Assembly: GCF_008831285.2 (NCBI RefSeq)
Contig: NC_045146.1
Coordinates: 21,507,149-21,571,148, forward strand
Source: Nymphaea colorata
Taxonomy: Eukaryota; Streptophyta; Magnoliopsida; Nymphaeales; Nymphaeaceae
DNA length: 64,000 nt
Direction: 5' to 3'
Part shown: positions 48,630-61,529 of the stretch, piece after piece
How the letters are laid out: each line of letters opens with the position of its first letter
Position numbering within the stretch: the stretch's first letter is position 1
The notes under the pieces: model-generated
What the model saw: the letters and a program-made list of their open reading frames with translations, nothing else
Databases searched by the model: none
Told to the model about the DNA's origin: nothing
Translations under genes and position numbers: made by a program

Positions 48630-51600
48630 TGCAGAGCCCTCTTGGTTTTCACCTCCTTTTTTCTACTGTGATCTTCTTCACAAAGCCTAACCACAAAAGA
48701 GCGCGAGAGAGAGTAATTCAATCCAAGCTTGAAGCTTATGTTGGCAGTCTTTTAAGGTTCAAAGTCTGAGTTGCTTATCAAAATTTAGCAGTAAAAAAGT
48801 AATATAATGTACCATTACTTTGTTGAGAAACAACAATCCAATTTCCACAAGCCCCTGTCTGGAGAATTTAGATAATCATAAAAAGTACCTTCATGCTTAA
48901 AGGTTAAATAAATGTTTACCCCTCAAAAGAACTCACTTTTTCCAAACTTCGTTCTTCTCAAATCGATCTTGTATAGATCACATTCAATGGGCAGCAAGTA
49001 GAAGTAAAATATTGAGATCTGCTAGGGAGTGACGGCATTGTTACGACTCTTATCTAAGAAACCCTTTGGAGTATAGCTTTTGTCTCTATTTATTGTTTAG
49101 CACTAGTAATTAATTTGGATGAACGACTTGCGTGTTATTGTGGCCCAACCTGTGCCATGCTTGAAAGCGTCTTTTTTCTGCGACCGCCAGCACAATTACT
49201 GTTCTATCCAGTTCTGATCTTCAGGGCGAGAGAGTGAAGTTGATATGAGCAATGGCTTGCGTAGGCCTGTAAATGGCTTGTACCAATTTTAACCGTCTCA
49301 GGCTCTCAGTGTGGGTCAATCTACGAAGCAGAATCGATGGGCTTGTGTTACTACCTGCGTTGAGCATTACCGGGGAGGGGAGGGATGCCTAAAAGAAGAC
49401 GGAAGTCTCTCTTCCTTTTTAGTGAAGTTTAGGGCTGTTTTCAAATGAATAAGCATTCCTAGAAATCAAACTGAGCCACCAATTCGACCAGCTGTACTGC
49501 ACCCCTTCAAACAGGATTACAGGGATATGGCGAACACGTCTAATTCTTTTCATCTATAAATCATAAGAATATTTACTTTGAAATCTCTCAAACCACTTAT
49601 TTCATATGGGTACGTGACTCCCCATTTCTTAATTCGTGTTTGTTTCAATCTCAAACAGACTGTCACTGAATGTCAAAATCTCAAGCAACTTAAACCAGGT
49701 GGACTCTCAACATGTTGATCCAATTTGAACATGGCATAGTAGCACACATACAACAATATGCGACAAGTTAACTTTAAGTCCACAAACCGAACCCTAGTTG
49801 GGTCATGAAGCTCACCATGCATGACTCAACTTGAGTTAGGGATGCAAGTGGTTAGCATATGGTTTTGGCTCCCAGTTTTTTAAGCGTAACAAATTCAATC
49901 AAAATCGAGGTTTAATGTGTTCAAGTTACCAGAATCCGAACCGTTTACATTTATAGTTGGAGCCCCGGACCTGGTTCTTCCAGGTGACTGACTCTATAGA
50001 GGAAAAAGGCCTTCGGGCAGGGCTAATTTGGGACAGATCTCTGAGAGTTTATCCCACCTATCCTTGTTGCAGAGATCCTTGTCTTATTATGGATGCGAGG
50101 TGGATGGGCCATGAAAGACTTTAGTGTTAGAATGTGATGTGGGCACTGTGGATTGGTCCCTCTGCATCAGTTGTGGTGCTTTCTTTTGCCCTCCTGTTTT
50201 GGCTCCAAGGCTACCATGTCAATGACTGAAAAGGGACCAGAAACCAACCATATTTATGAGCAGCAAATATTGGTCGGGCCCCCATTGTACAGCAGAGCCT
50301 GCATCTAGACTTCCCTTGAACGCAGGGCAAGCAGGTAGGTAAGCCCATTATTTTTGTGTCCCGCCTTCTGAGGGCATGAGCGCTCTACATCTTAAACATG
50401 TGGCAGAATTTGATACGGATGGAATGTTCTTCAGAATTCTTTTTCGTTAATGAAAATGGACAGAAATGCGGGGTAGTTTGAAGATGTTTGGTCCCTCCTC
50501 TTACTAACACGCACATCATATCGATGTGTGTTATCCGACATTTAGGAGAGCCAAGGTTGTAAGTGTATAATACGCATTTGAGCGGATTAATGCAATCTAT
50601 TGAAATAGGAAGAGCTCCAAGAGCTGAATGATGAGGAGAGCGGTCCGTGCAAGAGTGTCTAAGATATATAGGATACTTTTAGGGTGAGCAGGGAAGATGT
50701 GTTGAAGCTCTTACCCAATTCATATTGTCCTCCTAAAGTATATAGGGTCTACTTTTCAGGTGTCTCAAGTTGTCGTTCCTGCTGCATTTCAATTTATACA
50801 TTGGTGACCCTGACAGGAGGCAAACCATTGCACACACCACCTTGAGACAGATACTCGTGGCCTACTAACTCTTCAATCCAAACCATTGCACACACCACCT
50901 TGAGACAGATACTCGGGGCCTACTAACTCTTCAATCCAAACCATTGCACTCGCCTCCTTGACACAGATACTCGTTCATGAAGGATTAAATGCGGCCAGCA
51001 GGGAATGGGGGCAGTGAAGGTCGTGTTATTAAAAGCGAGGGGTCAATCCCACCATGGTTTCACCACTTCGCCTTGAAAGAAAGACGCAGGAAACGACAAC
51101 AAAAAAGAAGAGTATACAAGAAGTAGTCAGGCTATCTCAGACCATTAATGCGTTCAAATGTAAGCTTCATAGTGGAGGTGTTTGATCGGTGACTGCACAA
51201 GTATTTTACGTGTCCATTACGATTCACTATCAAACAGTACTGGTTCGTTTTTTTTCTGGGGTTTTTTAGTTTATCCTTTTCAGGGCAAATCTATATCACC
51301 ATGTATCTCGACAGGGCAAGTGTTAGTATGGACTCGTTAAGTATAAAACGGCAGAGATTATTGTGCCAACTGCCTATAAATCAGAAAACTAGTTTTTCCG
51401 TTGTCCGAGGAACTATGAAAAGATCGAACCACTTAATGGCAGTATACCCACATGCATGTCCTCAGGTTACCCATGTTCAGCGTGTTTGCGAAATTCATGG
51501 GGGTGGAACATTCCTGTCGATCGATCACGTGAAAAGTGGCATTATTAGAACTTGATCTTGGGTTTTCACTTCAACACTAATTTTTGCTGCATCCTTTCTA

Positions 51601-52365
51601 CTGCTTTCCACATTGGTGGTTATAATATGTAGCCTATTGAGTGCAGCCCACCATTTATCATTCATTTGGTTGGAACATAGCCTCTATTATGACATGGCAG
51701 TCGCGATCAGCAGACATGGGTTTTCTTAATGCGTGTACATTACCTGGGCAGGTTTTTCGAGTGGCATAGAGGTTTTGATTGCGGGTTCATAATAATTAGG
51801 CTTTCCAACGGATGCACAGATCTTAGGCTGCGTATCTGAACCATATATTATTGTGCAACACGGAGAGAGGTGCATCCACTGATCAAAACGCCCCTTTGTT
51901 TAAACCTCTGGACAGGAGACTCCAATAAAGGTAAGGGGATAGTAAACTGTGCAACTTTCTGTAGTGATTTCTCTTGATGAATCCGCCACAACAGTACATA
52001 TTTTATATTCCAGGTTCGTCACAAATAGACTCGCAAAAAATGTCTGTTAAAACATTTAAAACCAGAGTCCTAGGCATAAGGAAAATCCCACCACGGAATA
52101 ATATCTCGGAACTACAGGAGATGAGGCCAAAAAAATGTACATTGATACTCACTGCAGTTTCCGGACTAACTCAAAAAAAAAAAAAACCGAGGAAAATACA
52201 ACGGGAAAAAGAATCGACTCTCATAGGGCTGAAGAAACATTAATTTACATGAGCATCAAAATAGGTAAAAAGAAGAGGTACAATAGATTGAATGTTCCAA
52301 CAGCGTAGTGGTTGCTGGAAGTGGAAGTAGAGCAGACCTCTTCAGAAGCAACGGCTCGAAAAGAA
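48630..52365. other. Spacer with tandem repeat and possible LTR remnant
   Basis: No gene recognised. A 58-bp tandem repeat lies at 50821-50975. The sequence just before it (AATTTATACA then TTGGTGACCCTGACAGG, 50791-50818) looks like an LTR end followed by a primer-binding site, but no partner LTR or coding region is visible. Confidence 0.45.
50821..50975. repeat. 58-bp tandem repeat
   Basis: Unit CAAACCATTGCACACACCAC... repeats at 50821 and 50879 almost exactly; a third, diverged partial copy starts at 50937. All share ACAGATACTCG. Confidence 0.88.
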
Positions 52366-52370
52366 GATCA

Positions 52371-54224
52371 CTATACACGGTCCTGGGCTGGACGACCAAT
52401 CAGTCTGCACTGTTCAGGAAGCAGTGAAACAACAACCTGACCCTTCATGGAAAGTAGTTCACCATCTACGCCACACCCATTATGAGCATTTTTCCCAGGT
52501 TTAAGTCTCAATGACTTTACCTGCAACAGCATCGAGGTACCCAATAGTTAATTAGCAGTTTTCATAGAATTGTCATAAAATAAGTGTCATTAATTTTTTT
52601 TTTTTTTGGGGGGAAGATAATCACAGGGTAATAAGCACTTTGGGTGCATAGACGCATCTACCATTGCCCAAAAGTGTAGAAGGGACATACCTGTACGTAC
52701 TCCACATAGGGCAGTGAGAGGTGTTTGCCGAATTGCATTAGCAAAAAGAATCTCAATAACTTCAGCCTGCCATTTCCATGAACTAGCAACAAATCCAATG
52801 CCCTGTCGTCATGCTCTGCTTTCGGGGCCAACACCTGCGAATTCAGATTTTGCACAGTCTTGCATGCATGGTTACAGAGCAAAACACCAAGAAACTCGCC
52901 TTTCTGACCAATCCACTTTTCCTCCTGTTTCGGAATTTCATGTTTACATGCTTCTGTATCGCCACCCAGCCCCAGAAACTGAAGTGGGTCTTCAGGAAAG
53001 CAGTTGAGATCAGTATCCCACTTTGGCTCTGCATCCCAAATTGGCCCTGGATCTGACAGGGTTGATGAAATATCTTCTTTGTCATTACCTGCTGCATGCG
53101 CCCACGATCCCCGTGAATCATTTGTGGTAGTAAGAGTCCAACCCTTTTCCGTCCTTGATTTTGATCTTGTCCTTGGCCGACTAGGGGTTGCTGATAGCGC
53201 CGGAGGATGAAGAACTTCTTCGGGTTCATGGGTTGCATTGCTTCTACCAAAAGACATACGCTTTGCTTTAGGGTCTATACCACGCACAAAATCTGAAGGT
53301 TCACTGCCAGCAATAGTACTGGAAGTTGTGTCTAGTTCTCCTGACATTCTACTTGGAGTCAAAATGGAGTCGATACTTGATAAGCTTGATGCCCTAGTGA
53401 TTCCAGCAATGGTAGACTTCCTCATGATATCTGGATACAAGATTGATGAATCTTGAGGATCTCCATGTGCTGCAAGAGTCCCTTCAACATCTGATATAGC
53501 CTTTGATACAGGAAGATATTCCACTTCAAAGCTGTACCTTGGCAAACATAAGAATTTGAGAACCCCTGCAACTAGGTAGCGGAGAGGACCAAAACGCTTC
53601 TGATACTTGTCAGAGAGCTCCAGTACTGCAACAAGAAATTCAATTACATCAATACAGCAGCATACCCCCACCAAAGAGAGATGGTTGCATTTTGAAAGAA
53701 GTAATATATGAAGAAACAAGCTAAGCTCAAACTTTTTCTAGAATCAATGCATTATCTGTTCAAAAAAGCCAAATGTGCATCAGAGATCAAGTCAGCTCTA
53801 ACATGTCAAATGATTAATCTATTAACTTGATATACCTGCAAACTTTATTCACAAAATCAGGAGTCTAGCATGCCCATAGAGAGTTAGGACCATTAGGTAA
53901 CAAAATAAAGAGTCTAAACTCTGAGCAAATAAATCTAGTGGGAGATTACTTTGAAGCATTGAGGCTGGCGCAGCGCCAAAACAAGAAGCCTGAAACCAGT
54001 TGGGACTAATCCTAAGGGGGCTTTTGAAAGACTGAAAAAAGAATTCAGGCTAGGTTTCTCCACCCCCATGATGGGTAGATGATTTCAAATTTTCAACAAA
54101 GATAGGTCCGTCCTTCCCAAGTCGACCTTTCCTGAACAGGTGAAAGTTTCTGAAAATTTCTACCATTGTTTGATTTCAATATGTAAGAACAGGTGGAATT
54201 TCACCCATAAATGCATTTCTGAAA

Positions 54225-54264
<40 letters not shown>

Positions 54265-57200
54265 GTGTGTATACACATACACACATGCACTGTCTTGCAT
54301 CGAACAAAAAGAGAACATGGAAGCATGATGAAGTATCCAACAAAAAACAATGCACTACTGTTTAAAGCTAAACCAGTTGATTTTCTAGAATGGTTAATAA
54401 AGTTACCGTCACTAACAAATCCATAATATGAAACAGTAATTCCAAAATGTATTCCACCACTTTGTATCCACTCAACAGCAAAAACATCAGTAGCCGTAAG
54501 GCCCCCCTGCATATAACAAACAAATTCCAAAACCAGAGTAAAGAAAGGATACCCAATAAATTGTTAAGGAACAAAAGCATTGACTAGTTCCCTTTCATTC
54601 AAACAATTCCGATAATGAAAGAAATCACATGGACAATCAAATGCAGACTAAGCAGATTTCAAGCAGATGAGTTAACTATGTTTGAAACTTTGAATTACAA
54701 TTTCAGTGGCTATTTAATTGTGACGAAAGTTTAATATTGGTAAGGTGAACTTGTTAAAAAATTATACTCAACAATTAGTAATGAAATTACTAGCCAAAAT
54801 TTTTATGATAACACATAAGCTTAAGAAAGCAAACATTCCGAATGCAACAGCAACAGAGGGTAGAGACTCAAATAGACTAGATATATCTGCAGCCAAATTA
54901 AGCTTAGGCTTCTCAAGATCAGCTGTTAAAATTACCAGCAAGCTTAACCTTAGATTCATATCACCTTAAACACAAGGTCAGTTACTTGAACACAACATTT
55001 ATAAGCTGAAATGATTGCTCAGTTTTGAGTTTTGTCCAAATCATCTTAACTGTACAAACAAACAAATCCTGACACATGATAGGATAAGTGACAAAAGGTT
55101 GAAATTTTTTTGGGTGAAACTTTTACATAACTTCTTGCTAACTTGCTTCTCTGAAGGTTGCAATAATTCATCCACACGAAAAGAAAGGGGCAGAAGATTT
55201 GGGTAGTTTCTATTTTTATTTATTGCAGACCATTTGACGTACTGAAGATCTAGTTCATCCAAACAATTTTGGCTCTTTGTAATTTTTGAGTCTCCTACAT
55301 GACCTACAAACATATAGTTTCAGGCTTGCAGCACCACTTAAGATTATTATGCGGTATGTCAAAAACTAAGCCCACTGGCTTGAGACTATAAGTAGGAAGC
55401 GAAGACAAATATATAGGAATAGGATTCCATAGACAGGAATTTCACCTAGGGAGATAAGAATTTAATTGTCAGGTGTACAATGTAGCTACCTTCACTATAG
55501 TTATTGCAGCAGATACAGGATCCCTGACTCCCAGAACAGTCCAAACAAGTGAATTATCTGAACCAGCAGGGATTATGCCAATTGGAATTGAAATGGCTTC
55601 TTTCTGATCCTTTCGGCAAAGCAAACCATTCAAAACCTGTGAAAGCTCATAAAATTAACTATCAGTCTGTCCCAACTCAACCAAATTGCTCAACCAAGAG
55701 TTAACATCTACACTGATAAGTAAAAGACATAAGTGATATCATATTAACTTTCAACTAAAACTAAAACAATATGGCGCTTAAAAATGCTCATACAGAAGAT
55801 GCCTACACAGAACACCGGGACCAGGACATGGCGACATGAATGCAACAGATGAACAAGTTCATGTACTCATACTCTCTAGTAAAACTATCATGCAGCATCA
55901 AATCGTCCTGTTTCAATAATGAAGAATTGTCTCCTGCATTCTAGTGCGCTATGCAAAATGTCAATATAAAAGAAAAAAGACAAATCTTCAGTATTTTCAT
56001 TGTTGATATGTAGGATGAAGATGTAAAAGGATCACCACCAATAACATTTAACTATAATTTGTATCAATTTGCAATTGCAACAGGCCAAATTCTCTTTTTT
56101 GTCGTCTCAAACTGCACTTTGAGACCTATATTCAGAACCTACCGCTAATGATGCTACCAAGATGGTTCTGTCCTATGTCCCACCTCCCTCCCAATTCTCA
56201 AGGAAAATTTTTTAATTGTATTACAAAATGGAGCACATTATACAAATAGTTCCAAACAACCAGCACCATAAATAAACAATCTTCTGTCATGTTGCAGAAG
56301 TAATACAGATATCTTCATACCTATCTGAAGGGACACTGCATATCATCAGGTACCCAGGAAAAATGCTTAAAAGTGTGTAACCATTATTTTGATAACAAAA
56401 CAAAAATATAAATATAAGAATTATCAGATCAAAACTTGAATGTTAGCAGAAAACTTTGTAGGTCAGTATGATATGTTTATCCCCATTCCATGCATTCAAG
56501 AATGATGTGTCCTGTATTTTATGCTTGTAACATAATGTTTTCAAGGGGAGATTTGAAAAAATGACAAGAAAGCAGGATAAGATAAAGTGACACAAATGAA
56601 AAGTAATAACAAAGGCTGGTGGAAACTTTTAATTAATCCATTCATGATAAAAAAATTCACGCCACAGTAAAGTGGTTATTGTACTTGGAAGATGTAGAAA
56701 TACAATGTCTAGTACTGCCTATCAAAGAGTGGTGATAGAGATGGTTTTGTTTGAGCAATGTCGGTGTCTTTGTCGGATCAGCAACTGGTTAGTGTTTTAA
56801 AGATTTTCTTTTCTAAGAACAAAATAGTTAAAAGTTAGAATCACCTTTACAAAGTATGCAAGAGAACCAGGCCTGTGTATCTTCTCTGGTATAATTTCAT
56901 GGCATGAACCATTAATAAAATGCCACAATTTGAGGTTCCTTTGAGGATGAAGAGAGAAAATTTTGACTTGTATTTAAACAATGGTTAGAGAATCAGGAAG
57001 CATAAGTTAAAACATGTAAGGGTCACAATTTCATATCAAAACGATGCATCACATATTTTCCCTCATGCTGCCCTCACAAGAAGCTAAATGGATTCCATGT
57101 TTTAATAGGTTAACTTGAAAACAGGATATCCAAAGATGATAGACGCTAGGAATGCTCCCTTCACCAATAGTGCTGAATGCAAGCTCAACATGTAGGATGA

Positions 57201-59896
57201 GGTTTGTGTCCATGTAGCTAATTTTTAGCATGTCACCCATCAACATAGCCTCTGACATGAGAAAAAGTTAATTGTGAATGATTAAGACTCCAAGCACCAC
57301 TATGTTAGAAATAATACCATTGGTTTTCGATTTAGGAAGTAGTTTTATTCAATATTCACTTATTCATTCTCTTTCGTTGTGTCCTGGATCAGGTTAGTTC
57401 TACATATGACCTGGGTCCATGCATGTAAGGGTTCCTTTATAAATACCATCATGTAACCTCTATTTGTGGTGGACCTTTAGGAGGCAGCTCCCTCTCAAAA
57501 TGGAAGAATAGAAGACTACACTTTCCTTGTGTTACTCTCCTTCTTTGTCTTCTTTCTTCTTCTCTGCATTGATTCAGCAAGGGGGGGATCGGCATGGAAA
57601 AAGGCTTGAATTTGCTAGGAGGTATGTTGTTCTTTAATCCCCTTTCTTAGTTTCAGGCCTGAGAAACCAGTCTCAGCCACACCTAATGGGCTAAACGGAG
57701 CCATGCTGTATCAAGCTTGATGTAAAGATGACCAATGAAAATATTTACTCTGGTAAATTGCACAACTTCTTTTCCAGGATTCTACTTGGTGGTGCAAGGA
57801 TTTCTCAAAACATTCATTAGGTGACCAAAATGGTGTCCATATTGCTGCAGACTGCAAACAGACACTCTAATGTGATTCAGGAGACATGCTGTATTAAGCT
57901 TGACGTAAAGGTGACCAATGAAGATATTGCTGCAGACTGCAAAAAGACACTCTAATGTGATTCAGGAGGCATGCTGTAATAAGCTTGACGCAAAGATGAC
58001 CAATGAAGATATTTACTACAGTAAATTGCACTTCTTTGCCAGGATTCTACTTGGTGGTGCAAGGATTTCTCAAAACATTCATTAGGTGACCAAAATGGTG
58101 TCCGCATTGCTGCAGACTGCAAACAGACACTCTAATGTGATTCAGGACAATTAACAAAATTCAACCCTCATAAAGATCATACATCCATTATCAAACACCA
58201 GGAACCTTGCTATATAGTAAGCATATTGTCTTGCAAACAAGGTTTAGTGTGTGTTTATGATTCCCAGGTATTTGCATTTTTTCCACCCTCTGATACTAGT
58301 GTCTTCTGTAAATTAAACTATTAGTAAAAATTAAACAACGCATGCCAAAAATTTAAAATATATGACACTGCCCATTTTGAAGGAGACAGCAGATAAGGAA
58401 TCTTAGCTTCTATTTGACAAGAAAAAAGTGTAAAACTAAATCTAACCTCATTAACAATTCCATCTCCTCCAACACATATAATTCCTGCCAACAAACAAGA
58501 CACTGCTGTAAAAGCTGGACCAACATTTTAAGTTTTTAACTAATATGTACAAGTCACGTATGTGAATCAACATCAATCATATTAACGAAATTTAAAAGAA
58601 ACAACCATTACCATCTGGACAAGTGTTAAAGTCAACAGTAGAAGCAAGAGTCCTTGCATGACCAGGTGACGTGGTTTTGACAACTTCCATATTGAAACCT
58701 GCAAGCTGATCAGCAGATGTCGAACTCGGTTGTAAGCATTTACAAAATACATATAGATAAGCTTGGTTTAGCTTCAGTTCTATAAATTGTGACCAGATAA
58801 TAAGTGAACTACAGGGCGAGCATTCTCTTGCCAAAATCATTGAAGCACTCATTAGCATAAGTCAACCACTGGAGAACCAGTGCTTGATGACAACCTGCTT
58901 TTTCCTTCTTCTTTTTTGTTCCCAACTAGCAAAAATGCTGTTCTAGCATACCAAAACAAATACCAAACAAGTAAAATCCAAAAACAAGCAGCTAACCTTA
59001 AATATGGGTTCCACTTTGCTATAGAAAACTTTGCTTGAACGACCACGTCCAGAGCGTGGATTCAGTATGACGAGCAATGTTGGAGGTTTTTTGCGCATAA
59101 TGTAAGGCTCAGCAAAGAAATCACTAGAAACCACATCAGATCCTTGCCTCTGGGAAGATACTGGATGAGGCAAGCAATTCACATAGCATTGCTGATCTGC
59201 AAAACCACTGACCCACTTAATGGCCTCTTCTGAGGTAGAGGCCAAGAATCTGAAGTCCTTTCTGCACCTCTTAGGCTTTATAAAGCAAGAAAGGCCACAT
59301 GGTTTCCGCTGTATCGGACATGAATGTACTGTAAAATGTCTGAGTCCACTATTATAGGAGACCTAGTAGAAGTAGGAAAAGAATATCAGGACAGATAAAC
59401 AAATTAAAGAGAAAAAACAGATCAATATTCAAACATGGAGTGTATTGTGTTATATGTAGAGGAAACTTACAGAAATTATGTCATTGATATAAAGGGTGTG
59501 AGTCCCCCAAATTAATGCCTTGCTCGTAAGCTTAGCATCAAATCCATTTTGCTCTATACTTTCCTTGGAAATTTGCACATCAGCATTTGTATTGCGAGTT
59601 TTCTTATCCAAGAAAAGCTTGCCTGAGACCACCACATAACCTAACAAATCTGAATGTTCATCTCCTATGTCAATTCTGTGTTCATGCACCTTTATCTTAT
59701 CAAGATCTTCATTGAGAACATTCCCTTCACTTGCTCTAATGGATCTTACACTGCCACATTTCTCTGGAAGAACAGTAGGGGAAGACTGCTGCTCAGTCAC
59801 TACCCTGGGAGACCTACTGCCTGAATGATTACCGGAATGTCGTGAAAATATGCGCAATGGATTAACATTTCTTTTAAGAGATCCATGCTTCTGCAT
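52371..59896 (-). CDS. LCBK1: Sphingoid long-chain-base kinase (LCBK1-like)
   Basis: Phosphorylates sphingoid long-chain bases to signalling lipids; diacylglycerol-kinase-type catalytic fold. Eight coding exons join in phase: 59471-59896, 58997-59362, 58612-58705, 58447-58484, 55490-55636, 54407-54506, 52691-53625 and 52371-52520, giving 751 residues, close to Arabidopsis LCBK1. The nucleotide-binding motif NPRSGRG is at 243-249, catalytic GGDG at 301-304, and IPIGIIPAGSDNSLVW follows in exon 5. Exons 6-7 carry GGLTATDVFAVEWIQ and the KYQKRFGPLRY segment. A long low-complexity Ser-rich insert in exon 7 separates this from the C-terminal part. The last exon ends CRLIGRPAQDRV. Start at MQKHGSLKRN; the frame upstream has no other ATG. 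The 2.8-kb intron 55637-58446 holds a short-repeat cluster. An upstream noncoding exon probably lies near 61.3-61.5 kb. Confidence 0.94.
54229..54262. repeat. (CT)n microsatellite in an LCBK1 intron
   Basis: About 34 bp of CT dinucleotides in the intron between coding exons 6 and 7. Confidence 0.9.
57303..57575 (+). mobile_element. LTR-like remnant in an LCBK1 intron (weak)
   Basis: Begins TGTTAGAAAT and contains a TATA-like CTTTATAAATACC followed by a pyrimidine-rich stretch, much like the start and layout of the solo LTR at 3007. I found no exact target-site duplication and no clear CA end, so this is only a candidate. Confidence 0.25.
57702..58148. repeat. Three-unit tandem repeat in an LCBK1 intron, middle unit deleted
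   Basis: Units 57702-57884 (183 bp), 57885-57969 (85 bp) and 57970-58148 (179 bp) each start CATGCTGTA and end TGTGATTCAGGA. The middle one lacks the roughly 95-bp central part present in both outer units (text TTCTACTTGGTGGTGCAAGG). Confidence 0.88.
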
Positions 59897-59899
59897 CTC

Positions 59900-61520
59900 T
59901 ACCAACGGTCAGCACGTTCTATAAAGTTCATGAAAGAACCACAGAACACACCTACTAAAAACAATATAGATTGGCATTAGCAAGCAATCAAGACAGAAAT
60001 ATGAGAACCTGTTCACCTTATAATCTTATATTAAGCAACAGAGTGACCATCAGTTGACTTATGAACACACAAACACACACGCAGAAGACAGTAAGGATTA
60101 GCAATAGCAAGCAAAAACGACAGACTTATGAGAAACTTTGCACCCTGTATATGTTCCAGAAATTAAGCATCAAAGTTCATTATCAGTTGACTTATGTGCA
60201 TACAAATGGATAGTGTAGAGAGAGATGGATACTACTGAATATGCTTTGCCCACACAAAAAGTATGGGCGTACCTAATCTCGATACAGTGTCAGGAAGAAA
60301 ATCAACCATGTGTATGCATTTGTACATGATTATTTATGTTGAACGACACCTGAATTTTTACCAGATGAACATTCCGCTGATTACCATTAACCATGTAACA
60401 GCAGAGCTTGCTAGAATTCTTTCAAGCTTCTACAAGGTATGCCTGTATAATGAGCTGTATAAGGGAGCAGCAACTAAAAGCATTAGCAAAGAGCGATGAT
60501 GGCATGATATATCTATCTGACGCACACAATGGAAACATTTAGACAGGGAACCTCGAAGAAGGCATGCTCCTTATGATTAGTTGAACAAGAAAAAGGGATT
60601 TATTCCAGGAAGCAAATGATGCCCATCAAACCGAATTCTTTAAGACAAAATTACATAAAGGAAACAAATATTTTCAACTGATGCAATACCAGCACCTTAA
60701 GAACGACCAACCCAATAGGTACACCTAGAAATTGACATAAGGCAGTTTACGTTATCAAAACATATGACCAAGACACACTCGAGAGCGTCTGCAGCTTCCG
60801 ATGATCAACTCAGGAACTCCAAACCAGCTCACAAACAGTCTCGTGACGGCAACATCGATTCTTGGATTGCGTTATCTCGAACTTGGAAGATTCGCTACGA
60901 TCTTGCCATAGGTGCAACGCTTCGTTCCATTTTATAACACAGGTATCAAAGTCAGGGACAGATCAGAATGAATCAAAAGCTTCTTTTTGCATAAAATCTT
61001 GATCTATTCATCCAAACCTCTCGTTCACTTCCCATGTCGACTCTCGTCATCATCACGCAGCCTTACAATCAAACAATGTATAATCTCGGGAAAATAAACT
61101 GAGGAACTAAACCGACTCTCAGCTACATTTAACTCGAACCTAAATCTTATCAAACGCAAGCATTTCACAAGCATCAAAAGGCCAATTCCGATAAAGATGG
61201 AAAATAAACCCTAAAGAAGTCGCAATCCCAAGACAAATCAATAAAAGAAGATCGCGCACCTCAACCAGCTCGTCGATCACCTGCGCATTCTCCAACTGAA
61301 CAAAAACGCAGGACAGAAAGGAAATCAGAGACCGTAATCCACCGTCCAAAACCCCGATCTCCAGTAGCAATAAAAGAATCGAATCAAAACTAACATATCG
61401 TCGACAGAAACGATCCGATCGATTCCTTCAGAAAGAAATCTTCAGCGAGGAACGAGAAGAGCGAAATCCAATGAGAAAGAGATCACCCGAACAATTCTCA
61501 GAGCCGAAGCTAACTTATTT
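59900..61520 (-). other. LCBK1 leader intron, 5' exon and promoter region
   Basis: No coding exon seen. The segment at about 61255-61500 has 5'-leader character on the minus strand (T- and CT-rich, with a possible GCAG then GTGATC donor near 61280). The transcription start and splice sites were not fixed. Confidence 0.35.
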
Positions 61521-61529
61521 TCCTCTCCC

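Noticed and set aside
50821-50975. CRISPR-like array
   Set aside because: The 58-bp units are directly adjacent with no unique spacers; this is a simple tandem repeat in plant nuclear DNA.
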